Shown: positions 9,787 to 20,253 of the stretch, one piece after another
How the letters are laid out: the number at the start of each line of letters is the position of its first letter
How positions within the stretch are numbered: the first letter of the stretch is position 1
The notes under the pieces: model-generated
Databases searched by the model: none
What the model saw: only the letters and a program-made list of their open reading frames with translations
Told to the model about the DNA's origin: nothing
Program-made: the position numbers and the translations under genes
Assembly (NCBI GenBank): GCA_035048815.1
Contig: JAUCBN010000011.1
Coordinates: 22,274,001 to 22,338,000, forward strand
Length of the DNA: 64,000 nucleotides
Direction of reading: 5' to 3'
Source of the DNA: Abelmoschus esculentus
Taxonomy: Eukaryota; Streptophyta; Magnoliopsida; Malvales; Malvaceae

Positions 9787-11445
9787 ATGGCCTCTACCTC
9801 CGGTTCGTGGAACGAGTCTCACTCCATCACCAAGCCACCCTTCTTTAATGGGGACAACTATCCTTATTGGAAGAATAGGATGAGGCTATTCATCAACTCC
9901 AATGACTATGTCCTTTGGGATATAATTGAAGATGGACCCTCTATCCCTATGAAGCAAGAAGGAGATCGGCAAGTACCTAAGAAGAGGAACGAAATGACCG
10001 ATGAAGAAAGAAGGAGAATGTCCACCAATGATAAAGCTCTTCACATTCTCTTTTGTGCTCTAGGCCCCGACATCTACTCCAAGATGTCTTCATGCACAAG
10101 TGCCAAAGAAGTTTGGGACTCCTTGGAGACAACTTATGAGGGCACCAATGATGTGAAGGAAACAAAGATTAGCCTTCTCAACCTAAACTATGAAAACTTC
10201 AAGATGGAGCCGGATGAAGACATCACCAAAATGTTCGATAGATTTTCCGTGATTGTCAATGGTCTCAAAGGCTTTGGTGAGATCATTCCGGAAGAGAAGC
10301 TCGTAAGGAAACTTATCTACTCTCTTCCCGAGTCTTGGGATAGCAAAAGGACGGCTATCATTGAAGCCAAGGACTTGAAGACTTTAAAGCTAGATGCTCT
10401 TGTGGGATCCCTTCTTACCCATGAGATCATGAAGAAAGGAAAAGAAAAAGAGAAAAAGAAAGAAGAGGTAAAGATAGAGAAGAGGGAAGTAGAGAAAAAG
10501 AAGCAAGGGATTGCTCTTAAAGCTTCATTGTCACAAGAAGAAGTGGACACTAGTGAGGAAGAAGAGCTAGAAGAATTGACCATGGTGGCCAAAATATTCA
10601 CAAGGCTTATGAGGGCAAATAGGAATCGAAGATTCCAACGAAAGAGGGACTTCAAAGCAAAGAGCAAAGAAGAAGAGAAAGATCAAATTATTTGCTATGA
10701 ATGCAAGAAGCCCGGTCACATTAGGACCGATTGCCCATTATACAAAAAGAAGAGTTTTGAGAAGAAGAAGAAACACAAAGCTCATGTTGCCACTTGGAGT
10801 GATGAGGAGTCATCATCCGATGAGGACAATGAAGTGGCCAACTTGTGTCTCATGGCTCTTGATGAGCCTAAGGTAACCCTTGAACCATCTTGTAATGATT
10901 TAACTTATGATGAACTTTATGAAGCTTATGATGAATTACAAGATGTGTATGATAAGTTGGTTTTGAAGTTCAAAGAATCGATTTTAAAAAGCAAGAAAAC
11001 CATTTCCGATTTAGAAATGAAAAATGATTCTTTGACAAAAACAATTTTGGATTTGGAAGAAAAGGTTGTTGATTTAAATGATGATTTAAAATTTTTTCAA
11101 AAAGAAAATGTTGATTTAAACAACCTTGTTTCAAGCTTGAGTGAAAATCACCACAAAGTGGTGAATGAGCTTAAAGAACAAATTAAAGTGGTTGGGAGTT
11201 CAACTTTTGAAAAAGGAAGCTCTTCAAAATCCAACCATGTCAAAAGAAATTTTCAAAACCATAAACAAAAGGTTTTTCAAAGGCATTTTAGACAAAGAAA
11301 AATTAGGAGTGTTTGGGTTCCTAAGGAACTCATTGTTTCTAATATTATGAATGTCATTGCCTCTTGGATTCCTAAGGGAACCAAGCTTTTAGGGACTAAC
11401 TCTCATGGACCCAAAATGATTTGGGTATCAAAAGTGAAAAACTAA
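9787..11445 (+). CDS. SIRE-like copia Gag, apparently full length
   Basis: Gag is the structural nucleocapsid protein of the retrotransposon particle. I chose ATG 9787 (MASTSGSWNESHS) because it is the first in-frame ATG after the primer site and matches the usual SIRE gag start. It encodes about 552 residues. The gag domain covers about residues 15-220 (PPFFNGDNYPYWKNRM, later WDSLETTYEGT), followed by a Lys/Glu-rich charged stretch. The zinc knuckle CYECKKPGHIRTDC is near residue 303. A long coiled-coil-like Leu/Asp/Lys region follows, ending KMIWVSKVKN. No internal stop is seen. The stop at 11443 lies before the protease, which is in another frame. Confidence 0.85.
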   Translation: MASTSGSWNESHSITKPPFFNGDNYPYWKNRMRLFINSNDYVLWDIIEDGPSIPMKQEGDRQVPKKRNEMTDEERRRMSTNDKALHILFCALGPDIYSKMSSCTSAKEVWDSLETTYEGTNDVKETKISLLNLNYENFKMEPDEDITKMFDRFSVIVNGLKGFGEIIPEEKLVRKLIYSLPESWDSKRTAIIEAKDLKTLKLDALVGSLLTHEIMKKGKEKEKKKEEVKIEKREVEKKKQGIALKASLSQEEVDTSEEEELEELTMVAKIFTRLMRANRNRRFQRKRDFKAKSKEEEKDQIICYECKKPGHIRTDCPLYKKKSFEKKKKHKAHVATWSDEESSSDEDNEVANLCLMALDEPKVTLEPSCNDLTYDELYEAYDELQDVYDKLVLKFKESILKSKKTISDLEMKNDSLTKTILDLEEKVVDLNDDLKFFQKENVDLNNLVSSLSENHHKVVNELKEQIKVVGSSTFEKGSSSKSNHVKRNFQNHKQKVFQRHFRQRKIRSVWVPKELIVSNIMNVIASWIPKGTKLLGTNSHGPKMIWVSKVKN

Positions 11446-11458
11446 TTTTTGTTTGTAG

Positions 11459-14400
11459 GTTGAGCATTGCTTCAAGGCCAAAGCTTCAAGTCAAAACATG
11501 TGGTACCTTGATAGTGGATGCTCAAGGCATATGACCGGAGACAAGGGACGATTTAAGGAGTTAGAGCTCAAAAAGGGTGGAGTAGTGACTTTTGGTGACA
11601 ACTCCAAAGGCCAAATTGAGGGTATAGGCTCTATTGGTAATCACTCCTCTATTCTCATTGAAAATGTCTTACTTGTTAATGGTCTTAAGCATAATTTGTT
11701 GAGCATTAGTCAATTGTGTGATAAAGGTTTCTATGTCTCCTTTGATAAAAATGGTTGTAAAATTATTGACATAGAATCAAATAGAACAATGCTCATAGGT
11801 CATCGCATAGGAAATATTTACATGGTGCATCTAGATGACATAAACATATCTCATGCATGCTTAGTTGCTAGTGATGAAAATGATGCATGGTTATGGCATA
11901 GGAAACTTGGTCATGCTGGCATAGGAAACTTGGTCATGCTAGCATAAGTGTTTTAGAGAAACTTGCCTCCCAAAATCTAGTTAGAGGTTTACCTAAGCTA
12001 AAATTTTCTTTGGATAAAATTTGTGATGCATGTGCTAAGGGTAAACAAAAGAGAGTTTCTTTTAAGTCCATTAATGATATTTCAACTAGTAGAGTGTTAC
12101 AATTAATCCATATGGATCTTTTTGGACCTATTAGGACTACTAGCTTGGGTGGAAAATCATATGCTTTTGTTATTGTTGATGATTACTCTAGATACACTTG
12201 GGTTCTATTTTTAAGTTCTAAAGATGAGGCCTTAGAAAATTTCATCACATTTTCGAAAATTTCTCAAAATGATCTTGACCAAAAAATTTCGCATATTAGA
12301 AGTGATCATGGAACCGAATTTCAAAATTTAGGTTTTGAAAATTTTTGTAATGAAAATGGTATTAGCCACAATTTTTCGGCTCCTCGCACTCCTCAACAAA
12401 ATGGGGTAGTTGAGAGGAAAAATAGAACTTTAGAGGAAATGGCTAGAACCATGCTTTGTGAAAACAATTTACCTAAGTATTTTTGGGCGGAAGCCACAAA
12501 CACTTCTTGTTACATCATAAATCGAGTAATGATTAGGCCTATTTTAAAGAAAACTCCTTATGAGATTTTAAAATCCAAAAAGCCTAACATTAGTTATTTT
12601 CACCCTTTTGGGTGCAAGTGTTTTGTTTTGAACAATGGAAAAGACAATTTAGGTAAATTTGATACAAAAAGTGATGAAGCTATTTTCCTTGGTTATTCTT
12701 TAAATTCTAAGGCTTATAGAGTTTTCAACAAAAGAACCTTAGTTGTAGAGGAATCTATACATGTGGTTTTCGATGATAACCTCCTTCCTAAGAAGGATTC
12801 TTGTGATGATGATGATGTAGGAATCATTAAAACCATTGATGATGGACAAGCATCAAAGGTGGATGGGATTCCAAGCAATGAGGAAGCACAAGATCCTCCA
12901 ATAGAAGCTTTGGGAAATGTAAAGCTTGAAGAAAGGGAAGTGAGCTACCCAAGGGAGTTCAACTATGTCAGAAGTGGTGAAATCTTGGGTGATCCATCCA
13001 AGGGGGTAACTACTCGTTCTTCTCTTAGATTAATGAATCATTTTGCTTTTATCTCATGCATAGAGCCTAAGAATATCAAAGAAGCCTTAAGTGATGACTT
13101 TTGGATTTTGGCTATGCAAAAGGAATTAAATCAATTTGAGAGAAGTAATGTATGGACATTAGTTGATAGGCCTAGTAATAAGTCTACTATAGGAACTAAA
13201 TGGGTTTTTAGAAACAAACTAGATGAGAGTGGTAACATTGTGAGAAATAAAGCTAGATTAGTAGCTCAAGGTTACACTCAAGAGGAGGGAATAGATTTTG
13301 ATGAAACCTATGCACCCGTAGCTAGAATGGAAGCCATTAGGATGCTACTTGCATTTGCATGTTATCATGATTTCAAGCTTTTTCAAATGGATGTCAAAAG
13401 TGCCTTCTTAAATGGTTTTATAAATGAAGAAGTGTATGTTGAACAACCACCGGGTTTTGAGGACTCAAAATTTCCAAACCATGTTTTCAAATTAACAAAA
13501 GCTTTATACGGTTTGAAACAAGCTCCTAGAGCTTGGTATGAAAGGCTTTCAACCTTTCTAATTGAAAAAGGTTTTGAAAAAGGGAAGGTGGATACTACAC
13601 TTTTTATAAAAAGGTTTAAAAATGACATTTTAGTAGTTCAAATTTATGTTGATGATATTATTTTTGGATCTACTAATGAATGTTATTGTCAAGAATTTTC
13701 TAAGCTAATGCAAGGTGAATTCGAGATGAGCATGATGGGGGAGCTCTCATTCTTCTTGGGACTCCAAATCAAGCAAAGGAAGGATGGTACATTCATCAAT
13801 CAAGCAAAATACATCAAGGATATGCTCAAGAAGTTTGGCTTGGAAAATGTGAAACCTCAAGCCACACCAATGATCTCATCTACTAAGCTTGACAAGGATG
13901 AAGGAGGTAAGTGTGTTGATTCTAAGTTATATAGATCAATGATAGGTTCTTTGCTTTACCTTACCGCAAGTAGACCGGATATTATGTTTAGTGTTTGCTT
14001 GTGTGCTAGGTTTCAAGCTAGTCCTAGAGAATCACACCTTATAGCCATTAAGAGAATTTTTAGGTACCTTAGAGATACACCTTGTTTAGGTCTTTGGAAT
14101 CCTAAAGCTTCTTCCTTTGATCTTCATGCCTATTCAGATGCGGATTATGGAGGTTGTAAGATAGATAGGAAAAGTACTTCCGGAACTTGTCAATTCCTAG
14201 GTAGTATGCTCATATCTTGGTTCTCTAAGAAACAAAATAGTGTAGCTCTATCTACCACCGAGGCGGAGTATATTTCCCTAGGAAGTTGTTGTGCACAAGT
14301 GCTATGGATGAAGCAACAACTCTTAGATTATGGCATTAAGGTAGACACCATACCTCTTAAGTGTGATAATACTAGTGCCATATGTCTTACCAAAAACCCC

Positions 14401-14589
14401 ATTCAACACTCTAGAACCAAACACATAGAAATTAGACACCATTTCATTAGAGATCATGTGTCTAAAAATGATGTTATTTTAGAGTTTGTTGACACCTTAA
14501 ATCAATTAGCGGACATCTTTACTAAACCTTTGGATAAGGAGCGTTTTTGGACCCTTAGAAGAGAGTTGGGCCTAACTAGCCTATCTTGA
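11459..14589 (+). pseudogene. SIRE-like copia Pol (PR-IN-RT-RNase H) with one 23-bp duplication frameshift
   Basis: Domains in order: protease (WYLDSGCSRHMTGD near 11,501); pre-integrase zinc region (WLWHRKLGH, later CDACAKGKQKRV); integrase core (MDLFGPI, IRSDHGTEF, NGVVERKNRT); reverse transcriptase (KWVFRNKLDESGN, FQMDVKSAFLNG, catalytic YVDDIIFGST near 13,645); RNase H (YSDADYGGC, STTEAEYISL). It ends DIFTKPLDKERFW. A 23-bp segment is duplicated in tandem (11,901-11,923 and 11,924-11,946, one base different). This shifts the frame and gives a stop in the pre-integrase region; downstream the frame is open for 859 codons. The frame opens at 11,459 after a TTTGTTTGTAG, which could be a splice acceptor or mark a gag-pol shift. 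Confidence 0.92.
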
Positions 14590-15498
14590 ATTTTCTAAGT
14601 GTTATCTTTTTGCTTATTTTTGCTTGAATCTTGAATTGAATCATGCTTATGATAATCTTGTATCTTGATGACTCCATGCATGTTGCTAGGGGGAGTATGA
14701 ACTTTTTCATGCATAATAAACATGTCATTACATCATATGCATGCTTCTAGGGGAATTAGAGACTCATTTCTAGTACTTTGAGTAGCTAAAATGCAAAGCA
14801 AAGGTCGAAGGTATCGATACAGCTAACCCCTGTTTCGATACCTGTTCATCAGCCCGTCTGGGTTTTTGTCAAGAAGAACAGGCATCGATGCTTGCATCGA
14901 TACCTCTGTTTCGATACCTGCTTCGAAACCTGGTGTTTCGATACCAGTATCGATACACGAGGACGGAAGTTGTTTAAAACTCTCTAAACCTAATTTTAAT
15001 CTCATTAAAACACTTCCTAATTTAAAACCCAAAACCCTAGCCGGCCTCCCTTTAAAATCCCATCAATTTCGCCTCTCTTAACAAGATTTCTTCACGATTT
15101 CTTTGAGGGATTTTGATCTACGCATCAAAGACTTCATCATATCAACAAACGGTGCTTCATAATCACTAAATTCATCCTAATCTACACTCAAGGTATATTT
15201 TCGAAAAACTCTAATTTCGTTCAATTCTAGTTTATTAAAATTCAGTTTTTGAGATTGTTTTAAATGTTTATCTTATGGGTTTCAATAATCCTATAATTTT
15301 ATCTCAAAATATAAACTGGTTTTAATCGAATATAAATTTTTTGTTCGAAAAGGTTTTTTCGATAGTTTTTCAAAATTTTAATCCTTAAATACCTTGAATT
15401 GTTAGATTATTCCATAGGATTAAATTGGATTATATATATGCAAGCATACATATTATTTTAACTAATCCAAAATTTTTTTGTTAATCCAATCCTAGATC
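14590..15498 (+). other. Spacer between pol and the third ORF, with palindromic words
   Basis: No coding similarity is seen. At 14,812-14,957 there are about eight more GTATCGATAC / TGTTTCGATAC words like those in this element's LTRs. The remainder (15,000-15,498) is AT-rich leader-like sequence before the third ORF. Confidence 0.5.
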
Positions 15499-16635
15499 AT
15501 GGCACCAAAGAAGCGTTCTCGTACCGAAGCCGGATCCTCTTCATCATCTCGTGTTGCACGAGTTGATTTTGATAAGGTCTATGCTAAGAGTCTAGACAAT
15601 GATCGTAGATTGGACAATTACAATCTTTTCTGGAGCTATCCTCTCAAAAAGGAAAGATGTGTGGACATTCAATTCATCACGTCCCATAGATTTCCTTTTC
15701 GTTACTATGACCAACTCGTCGAGTAGAAGTTCTTGCGCTTTCTCACCCATACCGGCAAGTTCTTTCCAACTCTTGTTCTTATCTTCTACACTAATGCTAA
15801 ATGTATTTTATCCCCGGACAAGAGTAAAGTAGTAGCCATTGAATCGTATCTCATGGGAAAATCTTTCAAGATTAATGTCTCTACTTTCCTTGATGTTTTT
15901 GGTCTTGAGGATAAAGGTAATGATGATGAAGACTCTCTTGCTACTTTCACCGGGTCGGTTACATCCCTTGATGCACATGACCATTTTCTCCATCTTCTCA
16001 TCTCTTGGTGGATTCGTCCTTCTAATGGGAGGTACTCTAGGATCCGTCAAGTTGATAGCTTTTGGATCACATGTTTCCGTGATAAAATCCAACCCAACCT
16101 TGCTCGAATTGTTTTCTCGGATATTGTGTGGCATATCCAAAACCGTGCTACCCCCCTTGTTCAATCTTTTCCATATGCGTGCATTCTAAGCACCATCTTT
16201 TTGCATTTGGACATCGATTGCTCTTATGACAAGGTGGGATCTTTAAAAGAGCTTATTGGAGAAACGTCACTCAATCGTGCTCACTTTGTCTATGCTTCAA
16301 ATGGTGAGTGGACTTGAGGTGCTCCTCCTTCTCCTCCTCATGCTTCGGTTGATCCGGAACCTATCCATCAGTTTGACATGTTGACCTTCCTCACATCTAA
16401 GTTTGATTCTCTCAACACCCGCTTGGACTCCATGGATGGCAAGCTTGACACCCTTTCCACTCAATTCACTTCGGGTTTTGATGCCATCACCACTAGGATG
16501 ACAAGCCTAGAGGCTCAAGGACACTCCTTGAGAGTATCTCTTGAAGCTCTCCGTCAAAGCCAAAAGCTTACTCAAGATCAAGAGGAAGATGAAGATGATG
16601 AGGATGATGATGGTGATGACATGGCCGATGATTGA
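15499..16635 (+). pseudogene. Third (accessory) ORF of the SIRE-like copia, two in-frame stops
   Basis: One frame runs about 378 codons from ATG 15499 (MAPKKRSRTEAGSSSSSRV) to TGA 16633, broken by TAG at 15,724 and TGA at 16,315. Both are consistent with C-to-T change at CAG and CGA. A basic, Ser-rich N-terminus, possibly a nuclear signal, leads into a globular region (about residues 15-270) resembling the 'putative plant transposon protein' family. A heptad-like coiled coil follows (about 295-355: FDSLNTRLDSMDGKLDTL and onward), then a very acidic tail (EEDEDDEDDDGDDMADD). I see no signal peptide or membrane helix, so an envelope role is not supported. SIRE elements are known to carry an ORF here; this product's function is unknown. 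Confidence 0.75.
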
Positions 16636-17006
16636 TCGTGTTGACCTTTCCTATGCTTTGCCTTTTAGTTATTAAAGACTAGTTATGTTGCATTCATATT
16701 GGAACCTATGCACCTCTTTTATTTTCCTTATGTTTTGGTTTTTATTTTTGTTGGATTATGTTTTGGATACTTTGCTTGTTATCATTTATGCTTAATATGA
16801 ATTTTTATATGCCTTGGATTATGCTTTATTTATGCTTATTTATGCTTCATTGATTTTGATCTAACAAAAAGGGGGAGAAAGTTCTAAGTTTTAAGTTTTC
16901 GAAACCATAAATGATTTTAAATTCTTTTGGGGCACATATTAAGGGGGAGTCTTTCAACCAAAATTATTAAAAAAACTTAAAATTTCCTTTTGGTTTTGTT
17001 ATATCA
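16636..17006 (+). other. 3' untranslated region with extra polypurine tracts
   Basis: It is T-rich and contains two polypurine tracts (AAAAAGGGGGAGAAAG near 16,866 and AAGGGGGAG near 16,941) in addition to the one next to the LTR. Multiple tracts are a known SIRE feature. Confidence 0.65.
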
Positions 17007-17019
17007 AAAAGGGGGAGAT
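17007..17019 (+). other. Polypurine tract of the SIRE-like copia
   Basis: AAAAGGGGGAGAT directly abuts the TG of the 3' LTR. It is the expected primer for plus-strand DNA synthesis. Confidence 0.85.
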
Positions 17020-18176
17020 TGTAAAACTAAAATTGATTTTGATATAACAAATAAATATAAGGACTATTTTTGAAATAATTTTTTGGTCCTTAAGTCAAAA
17101 CTTGATCTCTAAGTCAAAACCAAGAACTTTAAAATATTCTTACAAGTCTTTTTTACACGAGAGTATCGATACCATGAGGATAGGTATCGATACACCTGGG
17201 AATTTTCAAGGCTTGTTCTTGAGATCAAGAACAGGTATCGAAACGAGGTTCGATACCAAAACTTTCTGCCAACCCATGTTTCGATACTGGTATCGAAACA
17301 TCTTGGTTAATTTTCAAATTATTTTTTAATTTTTAAAATATGACTCCAGGTATCGGTACAGATATCGATACACCCTTAATCCCCAACGGCTAGTTTTTGA
17401 TTCAAATAAGTCAACCGTTGGTGTTAGTTAATTTTTGAATGATGGTTAGCCTGTATCGAAACAAGGTTCGATACCGGGCATCACAGAAAGTTTTTGTATC
17501 GAAATAGGTATCGATACACCCCTATTAAATGCACAACGGCTCTTTCTTTTCTTGGCTTGTTTCAAAACAGGTACCCCGTGTTTCGATACCATCTGCTGCA
17601 GAGTGCATTTATGATGGAAAGATGAAGCTCCAACGTCCATATTTACTTTCCCAACAACTTCAACGGTTAGAAATCAATGAGAAGGTATAAAAAGAAGCAT
17701 TTTCAAAAGCATATCAACAAGAAAGAACATCAAGCAACATTCAAGCTCAAAAATCCAACTCAAAGCACTTCATTGAATACCTTGTCCTCCCAACTTGTAC
17801 TTTTCTTTTTGATTTGTTGTAATTTAAGTTTGGGGAGAGTTTGCTTGTATCAAGGGCTATTATTTCTTGTGAGAAGAATCCTTTTAGCCAACTTAACCTT
17901 TTGTAAACCTTGTGAGTGGTAAAATCAATTTTGGGTAGAAAATTGATTTGTTTGTAAAGGTTATCCCTTGAACCTAGAAAAAGGTTGAATTCAATAGTGA
18001 ATTGCTTTCAAAATCATTAGTGGGAGCTAAGGTAGTACAGTAGAGCTTGTTCGAAGCTTGAACCACTATAACTCTTGTGTTCTTAAATTTTTATTTTTCA
18101 CCGAGTCTCTCCTACAATTTTTTATATCCAATTCACCCCCCCTCTTGGCCATTATCCAATACCGATCAACTCAACA
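17020..18176 (+). repeat. 3' LTR of the SIRE-like copia
   Basis: It is 1,157 bp, the same length as 8,543-9,699, with about 23 substitutions by eye, mostly transitions, and no indel noticed. It carries the same palindrome array and TATA-like site. Confidence 0.95.
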
Positions 18177-18177
18177 A

Positions 18178-20241
18178 TATTATTGGAGATTTGTGGAGGG
18201 CTTTTCTTCCATAGCCGCTCCGTTGACTAAGCTTCTGAGGAAGGATATTTCATTTATCTGGTCTGAGGCTCAACAACAGAGTTTTGATAAACTGAAGTTC
18301 GTTCTGACTCAAGCACCAGTTCTGATACAGCCAGAGTCGGGGAAACCCTATACCGTTTACAGTGATGCCTCATACACTGGTCTAGGTTGTGTTCTGATGC
18401 AGGATAGGAAAGTAGTGGCTTATGCGTCCCGACAGTTGAAACCGCATAAGTGTAACTACCCTACCCACGATCTGGAGTTAGCAGCCGTGATTTTTGCTCT
18501 GAAAATCTGGAGACATTATCTCTATGGAGAGAAGTGTTATATTTTCATTGATCACAAGAGTCTTAAGTATCTTCTCACCCAGAAGGAACTTAATCTGAGA
18601 CAGCGTCGCTGGCTAGAGCTCCTAAAGGACTATGATTGTGAGATTGAACATCATCCTGGTAAGGCTAATGTCGTTGCGGATGCTCTGAGTCGCAACGCCA
18701 TTTCTGATCTGAGAGCTCTGTTTGCTCGGATGAGTCTGTTAGAGGATGGCAGTTTGCTGGCAGAGCTTCGGGTGGTTCCTACACTGATTTCTGAGATTAA
18801 GGCTGAGCAGCCTAATGATCCGTATTTGGCTCACCGTATTGCGGAAGTTCAGGAGGGGACTTCTCAGGATTTTTCTCTGAACCAGGATGGAGTTCTGTGT
18901 TTCCGGGGTCGACTCTGTATTCCGAGGAACTCTGAACTGAAACAGGTTATTCTGCGAGAGGCTCATGATAGTCCATACTCTATGCACCCTGGAGGTGACA
19001 AAATGTACAAGAATATCCGAGAAAAGTACTGGTGGAAAGGTCTCAAGCGAGACGTGGTCAGTTTTGTGTCCAAGTGCTTGACTTGCCAGAAAGTCAAAGC
19101 AGAACATCAGCGACCATCTGGACTAGTTCAGCATATCGAGATTCCCCAATGGAAATGGGAGCGGGTGACCATGGATTTTGTCAGTGGTTTACCTTTGACT
19201 CCGTCAAAGAAGGATTCTGTCTGGGTCATCGTGGATCGTTTGACCAAATCTGCTCACTTTATTCCAGTTAAGACCACTTACCCTCTGAGTAGGTTGGCCC
19301 GATTATATGTCTCCGAGATTGTCTAGCTACATGGAGTACCTCTGTCTATTATATCTGATCAGGATCCGAGATTTACATCTAAGTTCTGGGGATCCCTACA
19401 TACTGCTCTGGGTACTCGTCTGAACTTCAACACCGCTTATCACCCTCAAACCGATGGTCAGTCTGAACGGGTGATTCAGATCCTCGAGGACATGTTGAAA
19501 GGATGTATTCTGGACTTCAGAGGTAGTTGGGAGGATTTCCTACCTTTGGCAGAGGTCGCGTACAACAACAGCTATCAGGCCAGCATTAAGATGGCACCAT
19601 ATGAGGCTCTGTACGGGCGTAAGTGTCGCACCCCGATTGGTTGGACTGAGCTCACTGAGCATCGTTTACTGGGTCCAGATATTGTGCATGAGGTTGAGGA
19701 GACTGTCAGATTGATTCGGGATCGGCTCAAAGCCGCTTTTGACAGAAAAAAATCTTACGCTGATCTGAGGCGTAAAGATGTGGAGTTTGATGTTGGCGAC
19801 GAGGTTTTTCTGAAAGTATCTCCGTGGAGGAAGGTACTACAATTTGGCCGTAAGGGCAAGCTCAGTCCCAGATATATTGGACCCTACCGGATTATCAGAC
19901 GCATCGGACCTGTAGCTTATCAGCTTGAGTTGCCACCTGAACTCAAGCGAATCCATGATGTGTTCCATATTTCTGTGCTGAGACGTTATCGAGCTGATCC
20001 GTCTCATGTTCTGTCTGTGGAGGATTTTGAGATTCGGCCTGATCTGTGTTATGAGGAGGAGCCCGTTGAGATTATTGCTCAGGACCAGAGAGTTCCTTGG
20101 AGGAAAACCATTAAGATGGTTAAAGTTCTCTGGCGTAACCGAGGTCGTGATGAGGCTACGTGGGAGCCCAAGTCTGTCATCAAAGCCCAGTATCCGCATC
20201 TCTTTGATCCAGGTAAATTTCGAGGACGAAATTTTCTGTAA
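18178..20241 (+). pseudogene. Gypsy pol, right part: RNase H, integrase, chromodomain-like tail
   Basis: This resumes in frame immediately after the nested copia (WRFVEGFSSIAAPLTKL). RNase H: YSDASYTGLGCVLMQ, LELAAVIFALKIWRHYLYG, IDHKSLKYLLTQ. Integrase zinc finger: HPGGDKMY through CLTCQKVK. Integrase core: TMDFVSGLPLTP, SDQDPRFTSKFW and HPQTDGQSERV, which give the D, D and E residues. The C-terminal GPYRIIRRIGPVAYQLELP block is followed by a chromodomain-like tail (VKVLWRNRGRDEATWEP). One stop, TAG at 19,324, falls within the integrase core between the first two catalytic Asp. The natural end is TAA at 20,239. Confidence 0.92.
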
Positions 20242-20253
20242 GGGAGGGAGAGT
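20240..20253 (+). other. Polypurine tract of the Tekay-like element
   Basis: AAGGGAGGGAGAGT immediately precedes the 3' LTR and overlaps the end of pol. Confidence 0.85.

Larger units (their letters stand above)
8543..18176 (+). mobile_element. SIRE-like Ty1/copia retrotransposon nested in the gypsy pol
   Basis: It is 9,634 bp long with two 1,157-bp LTRs, an initiator-Met primer site, gag, pol (PR-IN-RT-RH), a third ORF and three polypurine tracts. The length, the third ORF downstream of pol and the repeated polypurine tracts are typical of the SIRE/Maximus lineage. I count about 23 differences between the LTRs by eye (about 2%). The copy is defective: pol has a 23-bp duplication frameshift and the third ORF has two stops. 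Confidence 0.93.

Noticed and set aside
15499..16635. Third copia ORF as a viral-type envelope gene
   Set aside because: No signal peptide, no hydrophobic membrane segment and a highly acidic C-terminus. The position alone does not justify the name.
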